Positions 45,210-54,501 of a DNA stretch of 64,000 nucleotides are shown here, piece after piece (the stretch's first letter is position 1; every line of letters starts with the position of its first letter). The position numbers and the translations under genes were made by a program. Origin of the DNA: Lachnoclostridium sp. An131 (GTDB lineage: Bacteria; Bacillota; Clostridia; Lachnospirales; Lachnospiraceae); contig NZ_NFLI01000001.1 of assembly GCF_002160825.1 (NCBI RefSeq), positions 248,001 to 312,000 on the forward strand, read 5' to 3'. The notes under the pieces were generated by a model that saw only the letters and a program-made list of their open reading frames with translations, did no database searches and was not told the origin of the DNA.

Positions 45210-46472
45210 TTGAAAAAAAAGGTTCTGATAGGCTATGTAATCGCTGCGGTCATAGCCCTGCTGGCATTTGAGTATGCGTTCTGGACCAATGGTTTCACAT
45301 ATCTGGAGCATCAGAGTGAGCACAGCTATCTGACCCAGGCAGAGCTTCTGCGGGATCTGTTTCTGGCTGAGGATGTGGCGGGGCAGAGCGGCGAGCGGGA
45401 GGATGCTTATGAGCAGTTTGCGGATGACTATGCAGAAAAATATAATATAAGAGTCACAATTATTGATGCTGAGGGAAATGTGCTGGGTGAATCCCGGGGC
45501 GCCGGAGAACTGATGAATAATCATCTGGACCGGGAAGAGGTTCAGAAGGCGCTCCAGGGCGAAAGCAACAGCCTGATTCGGAAATCGGATACCTTTGATG
45601 TGGACTACTGCTATTGCGCGGTTCCTGTGGAGGACGGGGATTTTCGCGGAGTGATCCGGGTGGCTGTTCCTTTGCAGGAGCTTCAGGACATGGATTATGA
45701 ATTCGTCCGCTCCACGATTATGGCAATCGCGATCCTGGCAGCGCTGATTCTGTTTCTGGGGCTGTATTTCCGCAAATATGTGCTTGCTATGAAGAAGGTG
45801 GAAAATATGCGGCGGGAATTTGTCTCCAATGTTACGCACGAGCTGAAGACGCCGCTGACCTCGATCCGCGGTTTTGTGGAGACGCTGAAGGCGGGAGCCA
45901 TAGAGGATCCCAAGATTGCGCACAAATTTCTGGATATTATTGAGATAGAGTCCGATCGCCTGAGCAATCTGATCAGCGATACGCTGCTCCTCTCTGAAAT
46001 TGAGAGCAAAAAGGATACAAAGAGAGAGCCCTGCGATGTCAATGCGGTGATTACAGAGGTGGTAGAGCTGCTTCAGCCCAAGGTCAGGGAACATGTCCGG
46101 CTGATCTTTCATCCAGACGCTTCTGTGCGTCCTTACAGCTGCAACCGGGACCGCCTGAAGCAGCTTCTGATTAACCTGACGGATAATGGGCTGAAGGCTA
46201 CAGAATTCGGCGCAGTGACGATTTCATGCAGAAGCACTGCCAGCCAGCTGGTGCTCGAAATTTCAGATACAGGCATAGGGATGGAGGAGGAGCAGCTTGA
46301 CCGCATTTTTGAACGGTTTTACCGGGTTGACAAAGGACGCTCCAAGGCTCAGGGAGGAACCGGTCTGGGACTTTCTATCGTGAAGCACATTGTGGAGCTC
46401 TACAATGGGACCATTGAAGTCACAAGCAAGCCTGGCGTAGGAACAGAGTTCACTGTGAGGCTGCCTTACTGA
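45210..46472 (+). CDS. phoR: Phosphate-type sensor histidine kinase PhoR
   Basis: 420 aa from TTG 45210, with GGAGAGGAG upstream, 5 nt after the cotransporter gene. Two membrane helices (about 5-22 and 168-187) flank an outside PAS-like sensor of about 140 residues (VTIIDAEGNVLGESRG). HisKA with H210 in VSNVTHELKTPLTSIRG, and an ATPase domain with NLTDNGLKATEFG, DTGIGM and GLGLSIVKHIVELYNG follow. No clear HAMP is visible. The name rests on the phosphate-gene context and close resemblance to PhoR kinases; the cognate regulator is next. Confidence 0.85.
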   Translation: MKKKVLIGYVIAAVIALLAFEYAFWTNGFTYLEHQSEHSYLTQAELLRDLFLAEDVAGQSGEREDAYEQFADDYAEKYNIRVTIIDAEGNVLGESRGAGELMNNHLDREEVQKALQGESNSLIRKSDTFDVDYCYCAVPVEDGDFRGVIRVAVPLQELQDMDYEFVRSTIMAIAILAALILFLGLYFRKYVLAMKKVENMRREFVSNVTHELKTPLTSIRGFVETLKAGAIEDPKIAHKFLDIIEIESDRLSNLISDTLLLSEIESKKDTKREPCDVNAVITEVVELLQPKVREHVRLIFHPDASVRPYSCNRDRLKQLLINLTDNGLKATEFGAVTISCRSTASQLVLEISDTGIGMEEEQLDRIFERFYRVDKGRSKAQGGTGLGLSIVKHIVELYNGTIEVTSKPGVGTEFTVRLPY

Positions 46473-46494
46473 GGAAGGGGAAAGGAAGAATAGT

Positions 46495-47193
46495 ATGGCA
46501 AAAAAGGTAATTCTGACAATTGATGATGAAGAACATATTCTTGATTTGCTGGAATACAATCTGGAAAAGGGAGGCTACGATGTACTGCGTGCAGAGACAG
46601 GAGAAAAAGGCCTTGCGATTATGAAGACGATGCAGGTGGATCTGGTTCTTCTGGATTATATGCTGCCCGGTATAGACGGGATCGAGGTTCTGAAAACCAT
46701 GCGGTCAGATCCGGCGCTTACCGCTATGCCTGTGATTATGCTGACAGCCAAGGGAGAGGAGATAGACAAGGTGCTTGGCCTTGAGATGGGGGCTGACGAT
46801 TATCTGAGCAAGCCCTTTGGCATCCGGGAGCTTCAGGCCAGGGTCAAGGCCCTGCTTCGGAGAAGCTCTCTGGAGAGGATAGAGTCCCAGCCGGAGGATA
46901 AGATTCTCATTGGTGATCTGATGATTAACAATACCGCCCGGGAGGTCACGGTAGACGGACAGCCCGTTACGCTTTCCCTGAAGGAGTTTGAGCTTCTGTA
47001 TCTTCTGGCAAGCCACCGCAACCGTGTTTTCACCCGTGAGCAGCTCCTGGAGCTGATCTGGGGTTATGAGTATTCCGGTGAGACCAGGACTGTAGACGTC
47101 CATGTGCGGAATCTGCGGAAGAAGATTGAAAGAGATCCGGATCATCCCCAGTATATCCAGACTGTGAGGGGGATGGGGTACAAGTTTGTGTAA
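46495..47193 (+). CDS. phoB: Phosphate-type response regulator PhoB/PhoP
   Basis: 232 aa. Receiver with D10, D11 and phospho-acceptor D54 in VLLDYMLPGIDG, the conserved Lys in LSKPF, and a winged-helix output domain (about 130-230) with VDVHVRNLRKKIE and GMGYKF. It likely binds the 11-bp direct repeats before 43540 and 50937, so the operon would regulate itself. It follows phoR by 22 nt. Confidence 0.87.
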   Translation: MAKKVILTIDDEEHILDLLEYNLEKGGYDVLRAETGEKGLAIMKTMQVDLVLLDYMLPGIDGIEVLKTMRSDPALTAMPVIMLTAKGEEIDKVLGLEMGADDYLSKPFGIRELQARVKALLRRSSLERIESQPEDKILIGDLMINNTAREVTVDGQPVTLSLKEFELLYLLASHRNRVFTREQLLELIWGYEYSGETRTVDVHVRNLRKKIERDPDHPQYIQTVRGMGYKFV

Positions 47194-47198
47194 TATAG

Positions 47199-47270
47199 CC
47201 CCGCGGTTTTTCATATCCGGTGTTCGCGAGAAGCCGGACACAGGGATAACAGAAAACTGCGGGGTATTTT
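47199..47270. repeat. Terminator-like palindromic repeat, family member A
   Basis: CCCCGCGGTTTT (47199-47210) pairs with AAAACTGCGGGG (47253-47264), followed by TATTTTATTT, so it probably terminates the phoB transcript. Its interior carries CGCGAGAAGCCGGACAC (47225-47241), which recurs exactly in inverted orientation at 48697-48713. Confidence 0.65.
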
Positions 47271-47387
47271 ATTTAATCCTTTTGGGTGGCTCGGACGTTA
47301 TTTATATAAAGCCATAAATGCAGAGCCGCAAAATGCAGCCGGAAAGCTTTAGATGTGGCTGATGCTTTTACCTGGAGGGATGTATAT

Positions 47388-48500
47388 ATGAGACTGTACA
47401 AGATGGAGCTGTATAAATTACTGTATCGGAAAATTTTCCGGATCAGTATGCCGGCTGTTCTGGGAATTCTTTTTGCCTATTTTCTTTTAATCTGCGTGGG
47501 AGAAGAAAGAAGCACCATAAACGGAAGCCTGTATACCGGTTTTGAGGCTATTCGAAGAGACAGAGAAATTACAGAGGAGTTTCGGGGCATTCTGACGGAC
47601 GAGAAAGCCGGCCGAATTATTGAAGAATACGGTTTTCCCTCTCAGGTGATAGAGAATTATGGCGGCTTTCGGGATGAAAATTATTTAAATGGCTTTGTGA
47701 CAGAGTATCTTGGAAACGGATATCTGAAAAGCTGGGATGATTATCGGATTTCGACCGGCCTGCGGCCTCTTCGGGAAAGCGAGCTGGGAAAGGCTGCGGA
47801 AGCCTCCGGCAGAGCTGTAATTCTGGATTATGCAAAGGGCTGGCCGGCTTTTTTGGAGCTTCTGCAGCTGGGGATGATCCTGGGAAGCGCGCTGGTTGTG
47901 GCTGCGGCCTCTCCGGTGTTTTCGGAAGAGCAGCAGAGCAGGATGGCTGCGCTGCTTTTTACAAGCAGGGAAGGAAGAGAGAAGGACGCTTTTGCGAAGA
48001 CAGCCGCAGCGTTTACAGCGGCAGCGCTGATATATATTGTGATTACGTCTTTTATATTTCTGCTCGTGGGCGTTGTGTATGGCTTTGACGGCGGGGAATG
48101 TATGAGCGGAATGACGCTGATGCAGTATGGCTTTTATCCGGCGTCGCCAGTTTCCCTGAAATCGACTGCCTTCATCACCTTCCTGATGCTGAGCCTGGAT
48201 CTGCTGGCGCTTTTTACGCTCTGCGCCATAACCTTGTGCGTGTCGGCCCATCAGAAAACGGCCTTTCACACGGTTGTCCTCACCTTTGCAGTCTGGACGG
48301 CCCCTTTGCTGCTCCGGCTTCTGTTTAACGGCGCGGGCTATCTGCTGGCGTCGGGAACACCGCTGTTTCTGGTAATGACAGGCATTCTGGCGGACTGGTA
48401 CGATATGCTGTTCATCCCCGTCAGCATTGCAGCCTGTATCCTTGTGTGCACAGCCTTTTCCGGCTGGAATGCCTGGAGACGGGCAGAAGCAAATGTGTAA
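47388..48500 (+). CDS. ABC-2-like membrane protein without an adjacent ATPase
   Basis: 370 aa from ATG 47388, 8 nt after GGAGGG; an earlier GTG at 47355 is less likely. It has one helix near the start (MPAVLGILFAYFLLICVG), a soluble outside domain of about 120 residues, and five helices after about residue 160, the layout of ABC-2 permeases that export drugs, peptides or lantibiotics. The family's usual ATP-binding protein is not next to it. Its neighbours are a repeat on each side, which raises the question of whether it came in as a unit. No motif tells the substrate. Confidence 0.65.
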   Translation: MRLYKMELYKLLYRKIFRISMPAVLGILFAYFLLICVGEERSTINGSLYTGFEAIRRDREITEEFRGILTDEKAGRIIEEYGFPSQVIENYGGFRDENYLNGFVTEYLGNGYLKSWDDYRISTGLRPLRESELGKAAEASGRAVILDYAKGWPAFLELLQLGMILGSALVVAAASPVFSEEQQSRMAALLFTSREGREKDAFAKTAAAFTAAALIYIVITSFIFLLVGVVYGFDGGECMSGMTLMQYGFYPASPVSLKSTAFITFLMLSLDLLALFTLCAITLCVSAHQKTAFHTVVLTFAVWTAPLLLRLLFNGAGYLLASGTPLFLVMTGILADWYDMLFIPVSIAACILVCTAFSGWNAWRRAEANV

Positions 48501-48656
48501 ATTCCACGGCGTCAGCAGTGGCAGAAGAAACAATAGATGCCAGCTGATATATTAGAGAGCCTGCGGCCGGCAGTCAGTGAGAGAAAAATCTGAAATATAA
48601 AAGCCTCTGCGGTTTTCTGGATACGCCAGCGGCTGCTCCTTTGCGGAGAAAACTTA

Positions 48657-48873
48657 GAATTTTTCAACACACAGCCCGCGGCTTTCTTTTGCCCCAGTGT
48701 CCGGCTTCTCGCGGACGGCTGTATGATTCAGGCGGACTGCTTTTTAGTCCGTCCGGAGGCATACAGCCGTCCGTGAGACGTCCGCAAGGTGAATTGCTGT
48801 GCAACAGCAAGAGAGAGCGGCCTGGGCCGAACACCGGGCAAAGAAAGCCGCGGGCGTACGTTTGCAAAAATTC
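48657..48873. repeat. 217-bp palindromic element with nested stems, family member B
   Basis: Imperfect terminal inverted repeats begin GAATTTTT (48657-48664) and end AAAAATTC (48866-48873), with the core CCCGCGGCTTTC near 48674 and its complement near 48842-48853. Nested inside, CGGACGGCTGTATG (48712-48725) pairs with 48760-48773 and CGGACT (48733) with AGTCCG (48746). GTGTCCGGCTTCTCGCG (48697-48713) is the inverse of the copy at 47225. It fills most of the gap 48501-48882; no transposase is seen. Confidence 0.6.
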
Positions 48874-48882
48874 AAATTTTTC

Positions 48883-49506
48883 TCAGGTGTTCTTCAGCAC
48901 CACCAGCTCCACATAATTTCCCACATGCTCGCAGGCATCTGCGCAGTCTTCCATATAGTCGAAAATCTCACGCCAGGAAATGATATCGATCACGTCTGTG
49001 CAGTGTTGCCGGATATTCAGAGTCGCTTCCAGGTACAGAGTATCGCATTCCTCCTCGATCTGATTCAGTTTAATTACCATGTCGTGAAGCTTTGCGGGTT
49101 TTTTGAAATTGATGAACTCTTCCATGATGCCCTTCAGGAGCTCACAGCAGTCCATAAGCTTCTGCGCAAAGGTGATGGCGTCCGGAATGATGGTGTGAAT
49201 CTGGTCTACATAGAAGCGCTGCAGCACTTCCTCCAGCTTGTCCAGCACCTCGTCGATGCTCTGGCTGATCATGGCCAGGTCTTCCCGGTCTACCGGAGTG
49301 ACAAAGGCTTTGGCGAGCATGGAGGACATTTCATGATGCTTGTCATCGCCCTGATGCTCGAACTCATGCATGGTGTCCAGCATGGACTTGATGTTGTCCA
49401 GATTGAAATTGTTCAGGCATTCTACCAGATATCTGGAAGCCTGGCAGGTATAGTCCGCTGCTGCGGTAAAATTTTCAAAATACTGACGGTCTGCTTTGTT
49501 TGCCAT
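48883..49506 (-). CDS. DUF47/PhoU-like accessory protein of the Pit transporter
   Basis: 207 aa, all helical. It belongs to the DUF47 (TIGR00153-like) group, which regulates Pit transporters: ADRQYFENFTAAADYTCQAS, then the metal-binding-like EFEHQGDDKHHEM motif, characteristic E-x3-D-x6 spacing of PhoU folds, and a late IEEECDTLYLE. It lies 78 nt downstream of the pit gene on the same strand, the usual pairing, and ends 9 nt from the palindromic element. Confidence 0.85.
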   Translation of the reverse strand: MANKADRQYFENFTAAADYTCQASRYLVECLNNFNLDNIKSMLDTMHEFEHQGDDKHHEMSSMLAKAFVTPVDREDLAMISQSIDEVLDKLEEVLQRFYVDQIHTIIPDAITFAQKLMDCCELLKGIMEEFINFKKPAKLHDMVIKLNQIEEECDTLYLEATLNIRQHCTDVIDIISWREIFDYMEDCADACEHVGNYVELVVLKNT

Positions 49507-49584
49507 GTTCTCTCCCTTTCATTCATAAAAGATATTTAAAAAATTTTCTGTTATATACGTTTTTCAAAGCCTGATAAACATTAT

Positions 49585-50643
49585 TTAAAACAGCCACATA
49601 AAGAGCTTTGTCATCAGAAAGCCAATCAGTCCGCAGCCGGGGAAGGTCAGGAGCCAGGTCATGCCCATTTCCTTTACGACGCTGAAATTGATGGCAGAAA
49701 GACGTTTTACAGCGCCTACTCCCATGATGGCTGTGGTTTTGGCATGGGTAGTAGAAACCGGGATGCCGAACAGCGAGCTGAAAAGCAGGGACACAGAAGC
49801 GGCCAGGTCGGCTGAGAAGCCCTGATATTTTTCCAGCTTTACCATATCCATCCCTACGGATTTGATGATTTTTTTGCCTCCGATTGAGGTTCCAAGTCCC
49901 ATGACGAGCGAGCACAGAAGCATCAGCCAGATAGGCATCTGTACAGAAATCCCTTCGCTGGGATTGTGGCCGTTCACGAGAAGCATGCACAGAAGGATTA
50001 CGCCCATGAATTTCTGGCCGTCCTGAGCTCCATGCATGAAGCTCATGCAGGCAGCGCCGAAAATCTGTGCGCCCCGGAAAAAGCCCTCCGTCTTTGGACG
50101 TTCCGCTTTCCGGAACAGAAGAACGACCAGCTTGCACATCAGGAAGCCCAGAGAGAAGCCCATGACCACGGAGATAACCAGTCCGTAGAGAACCTTTACC
50201 CATTCGTCCGGATTTACGCCGCTTAAGCCTCCGTGAAGGGCGATGGCGCCCCCGGTCAGGCCGGCGATCAGCGCGTGGCTTTCACTGGTAGGGATTCCAA
50301 AATACCAGGCAAGGGTGGCCCAGACTACAATCGCAAACAGGGCGGCGCTCAGGGCAACGATTGCCTCATGGGAGTTTGTGCCGAAATCGACCATTTTTGT
50401 GATTGTCTCGGCTACTGTAGCATTCAGCATACTCATGAGGAAAACGCCGAGGAAATTGAATACCGCTGCCATGAGAATAGCGGCTCTGGCTGACATGCAC
50501 CGCGTCACTACACAGGTAGCGATGGCGTTTGGCGCGTCGGTCCAGCCGTTGACCAGAATAACCCCCAGAGTCAGCAGAACTGCGATCAGCAGCAGCGGGT
50601 TGGTTGTCATCTGCGCCAGAAAACTTTCCATAGATAAGTCCAT
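49585..50643 (-). CDS. Inorganic phosphate transporter of the Pit family
   Basis: 352 aa from the ATG at 50643, with GGAGGTC upstream. Two repeats with the Pit signature: GWTDAPNAIATCVVTRCM near the start and GIPVSTTHAKTTAIMGVG near the end; and WYFGIPTSESHALIAGLTGG in the middle. About ten membrane helices. It carries phosphate (as metal-phosphate in some species) with protons or sodium. No 11-bp Pho repeats were seen in its orientation, so it may be constitutive, in contrast to the other two uptake systems. Confidence 0.9.
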   Translation of the reverse strand: MDLSMESFLAQMTTNPLLLIAVLLTLGVILVNGWTDAPNAIATCVVTRCMSARAAILMAAVFNFLGVFLMSMLNATVAETITKMVDFGTNSHEAIVALSAALFAIVVWATLAWYFGIPTSESHALIAGLTGGAIALHGGLSGVNPDEWVKVLYGLVISVVMGFSLGFLMCKLVVLLFRKAERPKTEGFFRGAQIFGAACMSFMHGAQDGQKFMGVILLCMLLVNGHNPSEGISVQMPIWLMLLCSLVMGLGTSIGGKKIIKSVGMDMVKLEKYQGFSADLAASVSLLFSSLFGIPVSTTHAKTTAIMGVGAVKRLSAINFSVVKEMGMTWLLTFPGCGLIGFLMTKLFMWLF

Positions 50644-50785
50644 AATGACCTCCGAAAATAAAGAAAATAAAAGAGTGTCCCTGAAATAAGGACAGAAAAC
50701 AACCCAGAAAGACAGAATATAACTCTTTCTGCCAGTTCCGGACACGTTCATTATAGCATAGGGCTTCCGGGGAAATCAACAAATA

Positions 50786-50852
50786 CCTAACGATTACTTA
50801 ACATAAGCTTTACCTGAATGTGCTTTTAGACTTAACATTTCGATTTTAAGAT
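50786..50852 (+). promoter_or_regulatory. Pho box and promoter of the pst operon
   Basis: CCTAAC (50786), CTTAAC (50797) and CTTTAC (50808) are spaced exactly 11 bp; a further CTTAAC at 50831 lies two turns on. TAAGAT (50847-50852) is the likely -10. The same hexamers are found before 43540, so one regulator probably controls both. Confidence 0.7.
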
Positions 50853-50936
50853 AAAAAAGCAGGGCAGGGAAGAAAGCCCTGAGGCAGAAAAAGAAGAACG
50901 GGCCCACAAGGACACGGGCCAGAAGGAGAAGAAATT

Positions 50937-51917
50937 ATGAAAAAGAAAGTAGTGAGCATTTTAACAGCTGTTACTCTTTGCGCTGCTATGCTGGCAGGCT
51001 GCGGCGGCGGAGCTGACACAGCAACGACTGAGACAACTGAAACAACAGAAACAACCGAAACAACCGATGCAGCAGAGACAGAAGAGGCTGCAGACGCTGC
51101 TGAGGAGACGGAAGCAGCCGCAGGCGACTTCGATACTTCTGCAGCAATTTCCGTATATTCCCGTGAGGATGGCTCCGGAACCAGAGGCGCTTTCATCGAG
51201 CTGATGGGAATCGAGCAGGAGGATGAGTCCGGCGAGAAGGTTGATATGACTACTCCGGACGCTACCATTACCAACAACACTTCCGTTATGATGACCGGCG
51301 TAGCCGGAGATCCGTACGCTATCGGCTATGTATCTCTTGGTTCCATGAATGAGACGGTAAAGGCTCTGACCATCGACGGCGTGGCTCCCTCTGTGGAGAC
51401 CGTAAAGGACGGTACATACGCGGTAGCAAGACCGTTCAACATCGCTACCAAGGGTACTCCGGACGAGACCACGCAGGATTTCATCAACTACATCCTGAGC
51501 GCTGAGGGACAGGCAATCGTAAGCGAGGAAGGCTACATCACCATCGACGACGCGGCTCCGGCATTCGAGGGCGGCAGCGTATCCGGCGACATCGTAGTTG
51601 CTGGTTCCTCTTCCGTATCTCCGGTAATGGAGAAGCTGGCTGAGGCTTATATGGCTCTGAACGGCGATGTAAACATTGAGATTCAGACCACAGACTCCAC
51701 CTCCGGAATGACCTCCGCTATCGACGGAACCTGCCAGATTGGAATGGCTTCCCGTGAGCTGAAGGAAGAGGAGACTGCAGAGCTGACCGGAACCCAGATT
51801 GCGCTGGATGGTATCGCTGTAATCGTAAACAACGAGAACCCGATTGAGGGACTGACCTCCGAGCAGGTACAGAGCATCTACACAGGAGCAACGACGACCT
51901 GGGCTGACGTTCAGTAA
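50937..51917 (+). CDS. pstS: Phosphate-binding lipoprotein PstS, lobes in permuted order
   Basis: 326 aa. Lipobox LAGC (Cys22), then a Thr/Glu low-complexity tether (about 27-62). Residues 71-205 hold SVYSREDGSGTRGAFIEL, which in ordinary PstS lies in the second half; residues 216-326 hold VVAGSSSVSPVMEKLAEAY, DSTSGMTSAI and ALDGIAVIVNNENP, which ordinarily come first. So the two halves are circularly permuted, with the normal C-terminal part placed at the front. All phosphate-site motifs are present. It delivers phosphate to the PstCAB transporter encoded next and is controlled by the Pho box at 50786. Confidence 0.85.
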   Translation: MKKKVVSILTAVTLCAAMLAGCGGGADTATTETTETTETTETTDAAETEEAADAAEETEAAAGDFDTSAAISVYSREDGSGTRGAFIELMGIEQEDESGEKVDMTTPDATITNNTSVMMTGVAGDPYAIGYVSLGSMNETVKALTIDGVAPSVETVKDGTYAVARPFNIATKGTPDETTQDFINYILSAEGQAIVSEEGYITIDDAAPAFEGGSVSGDIVVAGSSSVSPVMEKLAEAYMALNGDVNIEIQTTDSTSGMTSAIDGTCQIGMASRELKEEETAELTGTQIALDGIAVIVNNENPIEGLTSEQVQSIYTGATTTWADVQ

Positions 51918-51934
51918 TTACAGGAGTAAGACAG

Positions 51935-52846
51935 ATGAGTAAAGTGATGGAAAGCCAGGAACCCGGAACTAGAACAGGAAAGGCTTTCAGCGGTCACTGG
52001 AAAGAAAAAGGAATGCAGGCGGTGTTTTTTATAGCCGCCTGCACCTCTATCTTAGCGGTAGCCCTGATTTGCATTTTCCTGTTTGCAAACGGACTTCCTG
52101 CTATAGCGGAAATCGGGCCTCTTGATTTCCTTCTGGGTAAAACCTGGAGGCCTGCCAATGATTTATATGGAATCTTTCCCTTTATCCTGGGAAGTATTTA
52201 TGTGACGGCCGGAGCGATCGTCATCGGAGTTCCCATAGGAATTCTGACCTCCATCTTCATGGCGGAGTACTGCCCGGCGAAGATTTACCGGCCCTTAAAG
52301 GCCGCCACCGAGCTTCTGGCCGGAATTCCTTCCGTCGTATACGGTTTCTTCGGTATGCTGGTTCTGGTTCCTTTTATCCGTGAGACTACGGGCAGCAAGG
52401 GAAACGTCATGCTGACTGCCTGCATTCTGCTGGGAATCATGATTCTGCCGACGATTATCGGAACGACAGAGTCTGCCCTCAGAAGCGTCACGAGAACCTA
52501 CTATGAAGGGGCTCTCGCTCTGGGAGCGACAAAGGAACGGACGATTTTCACCGTCATGCTTCCTGCCGCCAAGTCCGGCGTGCTGACGGGCGTGGTGCTG
52601 GGAATCGGACGCGCCATCGGCGAGACTATGGCGGTCATCATGATTGCCGGAAACCAGGTGGGGATGCCGGAGGGCCTCTTAAAGGGCGTGCGTACCCTGA
52701 CCGCGAACATCGTTCTGGAGATGGGCTACGCCACGGGGCTTCACAGAGAGGCGCTGATTGCCACAGCCGTAGTGCTCTTTGTGTTCATCCTGATTATCAA
52801 CTTAAGCGTATCATTATTGAGGAGGGGACAAAATGCAGGCGATTAA
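51935..52846 (+). CDS. pstC: Phosphate ABC transporter permease PstC
   Basis: 303 aa, six membrane helices. The MetI-like permease loop is ATKERTIFTVMLPAAKSGVLTG, with GIPSVVYGFFGMLVLVPF, typical of PstC. With PstA it forms the membrane channel for high-affinity phosphate uptake. It starts 17 nt after pstS and overlaps pstA by 14 nt. Confidence 0.94.
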   Translation: MSKVMESQEPGTRTGKAFSGHWKEKGMQAVFFIAACTSILAVALICIFLFANGLPAIAEIGPLDFLLGKTWRPANDLYGIFPFILGSIYVTAGAIVIGVPIGILTSIFMAEYCPAKIYRPLKAATELLAGIPSVVYGFFGMLVLVPFIRETTGSKGNVMLTACILLGIMILPTIIGTTESALRSVTRTYYEGALALGATKERTIFTVMLPAAKSGVLTGVVLGIGRAIGETMAVIMIAGNQVGMPEGLLKGVRTLTANIVLEMGYATGLHREALIATAVVLFVFILIINLSVSLLRRGQNAGD

Positions 52847-53705
52847 CAGACAGACCGCAGGCGACAAGCTGCGCGCCTACTTCAAGCATCCGGGCTCCCT
52901 GGTTCTGTTCCTGCTGGTGATGCTGGCAGCGGTCGTTACCTTTGCGGTGCTTGTGTTCCTGATTGCGTATATTCTGGTGAGAGGCGTCCCTTACCTGACG
53001 CCGTCCCTGTTCGCGCTGAAATATAACTCGGACAATGTATCTCTGATGCCCGCGGTGGTCAACACCCTGCTGATGATTCTGATGTCCCTTCTGCTGGCGG
53101 TGCCCTTTGGAATCTTCGCGGCTATCTATCTGGTGGAGTACGCGAAGAAGGGAAATAAGCTGATCAGCGTGGTCCGCGTGACGGCGGAGACGCTTTCTGG
53201 TATTCCTTCTATCGTATACGGCCTGTTCGGTATGCTGTTCTTTGTGACGACCCTGAAATGGAGCTACTCCATGCTGTCAGGCGCCTTTACCCTGGCTATC
53301 ATGATTCTGCCGCTGATTATGCGTACTACGGAGGAAGCCCTGCTGGCGGTGCCGGATTCTTACCGGGAAGGAAGCTTCGGACTGGGAGCCGGAAAGCTGC
53401 GCACCGTGTTCCGCATCGTGCTTCCCAGCGCGATACCGGGAATCCTGGCGGGCGTCATCCTGGGCATCGGCCGTATCGTGGGCGAGACGGCGGCTCTGAT
53501 GTACACCTCCGGTACCGTAGCCAAATATGCCGGGCCGATGGATTCCGGCCGTACCCTGGCGCTTCATATGTACGTGCTGACAAGCGAAGCCCTTCATGTA
53601 AACGAGGCCTCCGCCACAGCCGTGGTACTGCTGGTGGTCGTCATCGGAATCAACGCGCTTTCCAGCTTTGTAGCGAAGAAATTAAGACAAAAGACAGGAG
53701 CCTGA
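52833..53705 (+). CDS. pstA: Phosphate ABC transporter permease PstA
   Basis: 290 aa, six membrane helices. GIPSIVYGLFGMLFFVTTL and the permease loop GAGKLRTVFRIVLPSAIPGI mark PstA. It overlaps pstC by 14 nt, with GGAGGGGAC of the pstC end serving as ribosome site, and is followed by pstB 42 nt on. Confidence 0.94.
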   Translation: MQAINRQTAGDKLRAYFKHPGSLVLFLLVMLAAVVTFAVLVFLIAYILVRGVPYLTPSLFALKYNSDNVSLMPAVVNTLLMILMSLLLAVPFGIFAAIYLVEYAKKGNKLISVVRVTAETLSGIPSIVYGLFGMLFFVTTLKWSYSMLSGAFTLAIMILPLIMRTTEEALLAVPDSYREGSFGLGAGKLRTVFRIVLPSAIPGILAGVILGIGRIVGETAALMYTSGTVAKYAGPMDSGRTLALHMYVLTSEALHVNEASATAVVLLVVVIGINALSSFVAKKLRQKTGA

Positions 53706-53747
53706 GAAGCATCTCATGCACTGCAGGACAGATGGGAGTAAAATAGA

Positions 53748-54497
53748 ATGAGTATCATGCAAATCGAGAATCTGGATCTGTTTTACGGAGATTTTCAGGC
53801 TCTCAAAAACATAAATATGGAAATACAGGCCAATGAGATTACGGCCTTTATCGGACCCTCCGGCTGCGGAAAGTCCACATTTTTAAAGACCCTGAACCGA
53901 ATGAACGATCTGGTAGAGGGCTGCAGGATCACCGGAAAGGTGATGCTGGAAGGGCAGGACATCTACAACGGCATGGATGTGAACCTTTTGAGAAAACGGG
54001 TAGGTATGGTGTTCCAGAAGCCGAACCCCTTCCCTATGAGCATTTATGACAATATTGCCTATGGACCGAGGACCCATGGCATCCGCAGCAAGGCAAAGCT
54101 GGATGACATTGTAGAGAAATCCCTCCGCAACGCGGCTATCTGGGATGAAACAAAGGATCGTCTGAAGACCAGCGCCCTGGGCATGTCAGGCGGACAGCAG
54201 CAGAGACTCTGTATCGCGAGAGCCCTTGCGGTGCAGCCGGACATCCTGCTGATGGATGAGCCGACCTCCGCTCTGGATCCGATTTCAACTTCTAAGATAG
54301 AAGATCTTTGCATGGAGCTGAAAAAGGATTATACTATTATTATCGTTACGCATAATATGCAGCAGGCAGCGCGTATTTCTGACAAGACAGCGTTCTTCCT
54401 TCTGGGCGAGGTCATCGAGATGGGTGAGACCGATCAGATCTTCTCCATGCCGAAGGATGAGCGGACAGAAAACTATATCTCAGGAAGGTTTGGTTGA
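53748..54497 (+). CDS. pstB: Phosphate ABC transporter ATP-binding protein PstB
   Basis: 249 aa. Walker [10 protein letters not shown], the PstB-typical [19 protein letters not shown], the ABC signature [16 protein letters not shown], and Walker [15 protein letters not shown]. It powers phosphate import by PstCA. The next gene, phoU, starts 4 nt later. Confidence 0.97.
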   Translation: MSIMQIENLDLFYGDFQALKNINMEIQANEITAFIGPSGCGKSTFLKTLNRMNDLVEGCRITGKVMLEGQDIYNGMDVNLLRKRVGMVFQKPNPFPMSIYDNIAYGPRTHGIRSKAKLDDIVEKSLRNAAIWDETKDRLKTSALGMSGGQQQRLCIARALAVQPDILLMDEPTSALDPISTSKIEDLCMELKKDYTIIIVTHNMQQAARISDKTAFFLLGEVIEMGETDQIFSMPKDERTENYISGRFG

Positions 54498-54501
54498 TAA
54501 G

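Noticed and set aside
51020-51075. Short repeats like ACAACTGAAACAACAGAAA that might suggest a CRISPR array
   Set aside because: They encode the Thr/Glu tether of PstS (TTETTETT), have a period of about 9 nt and no spacers.
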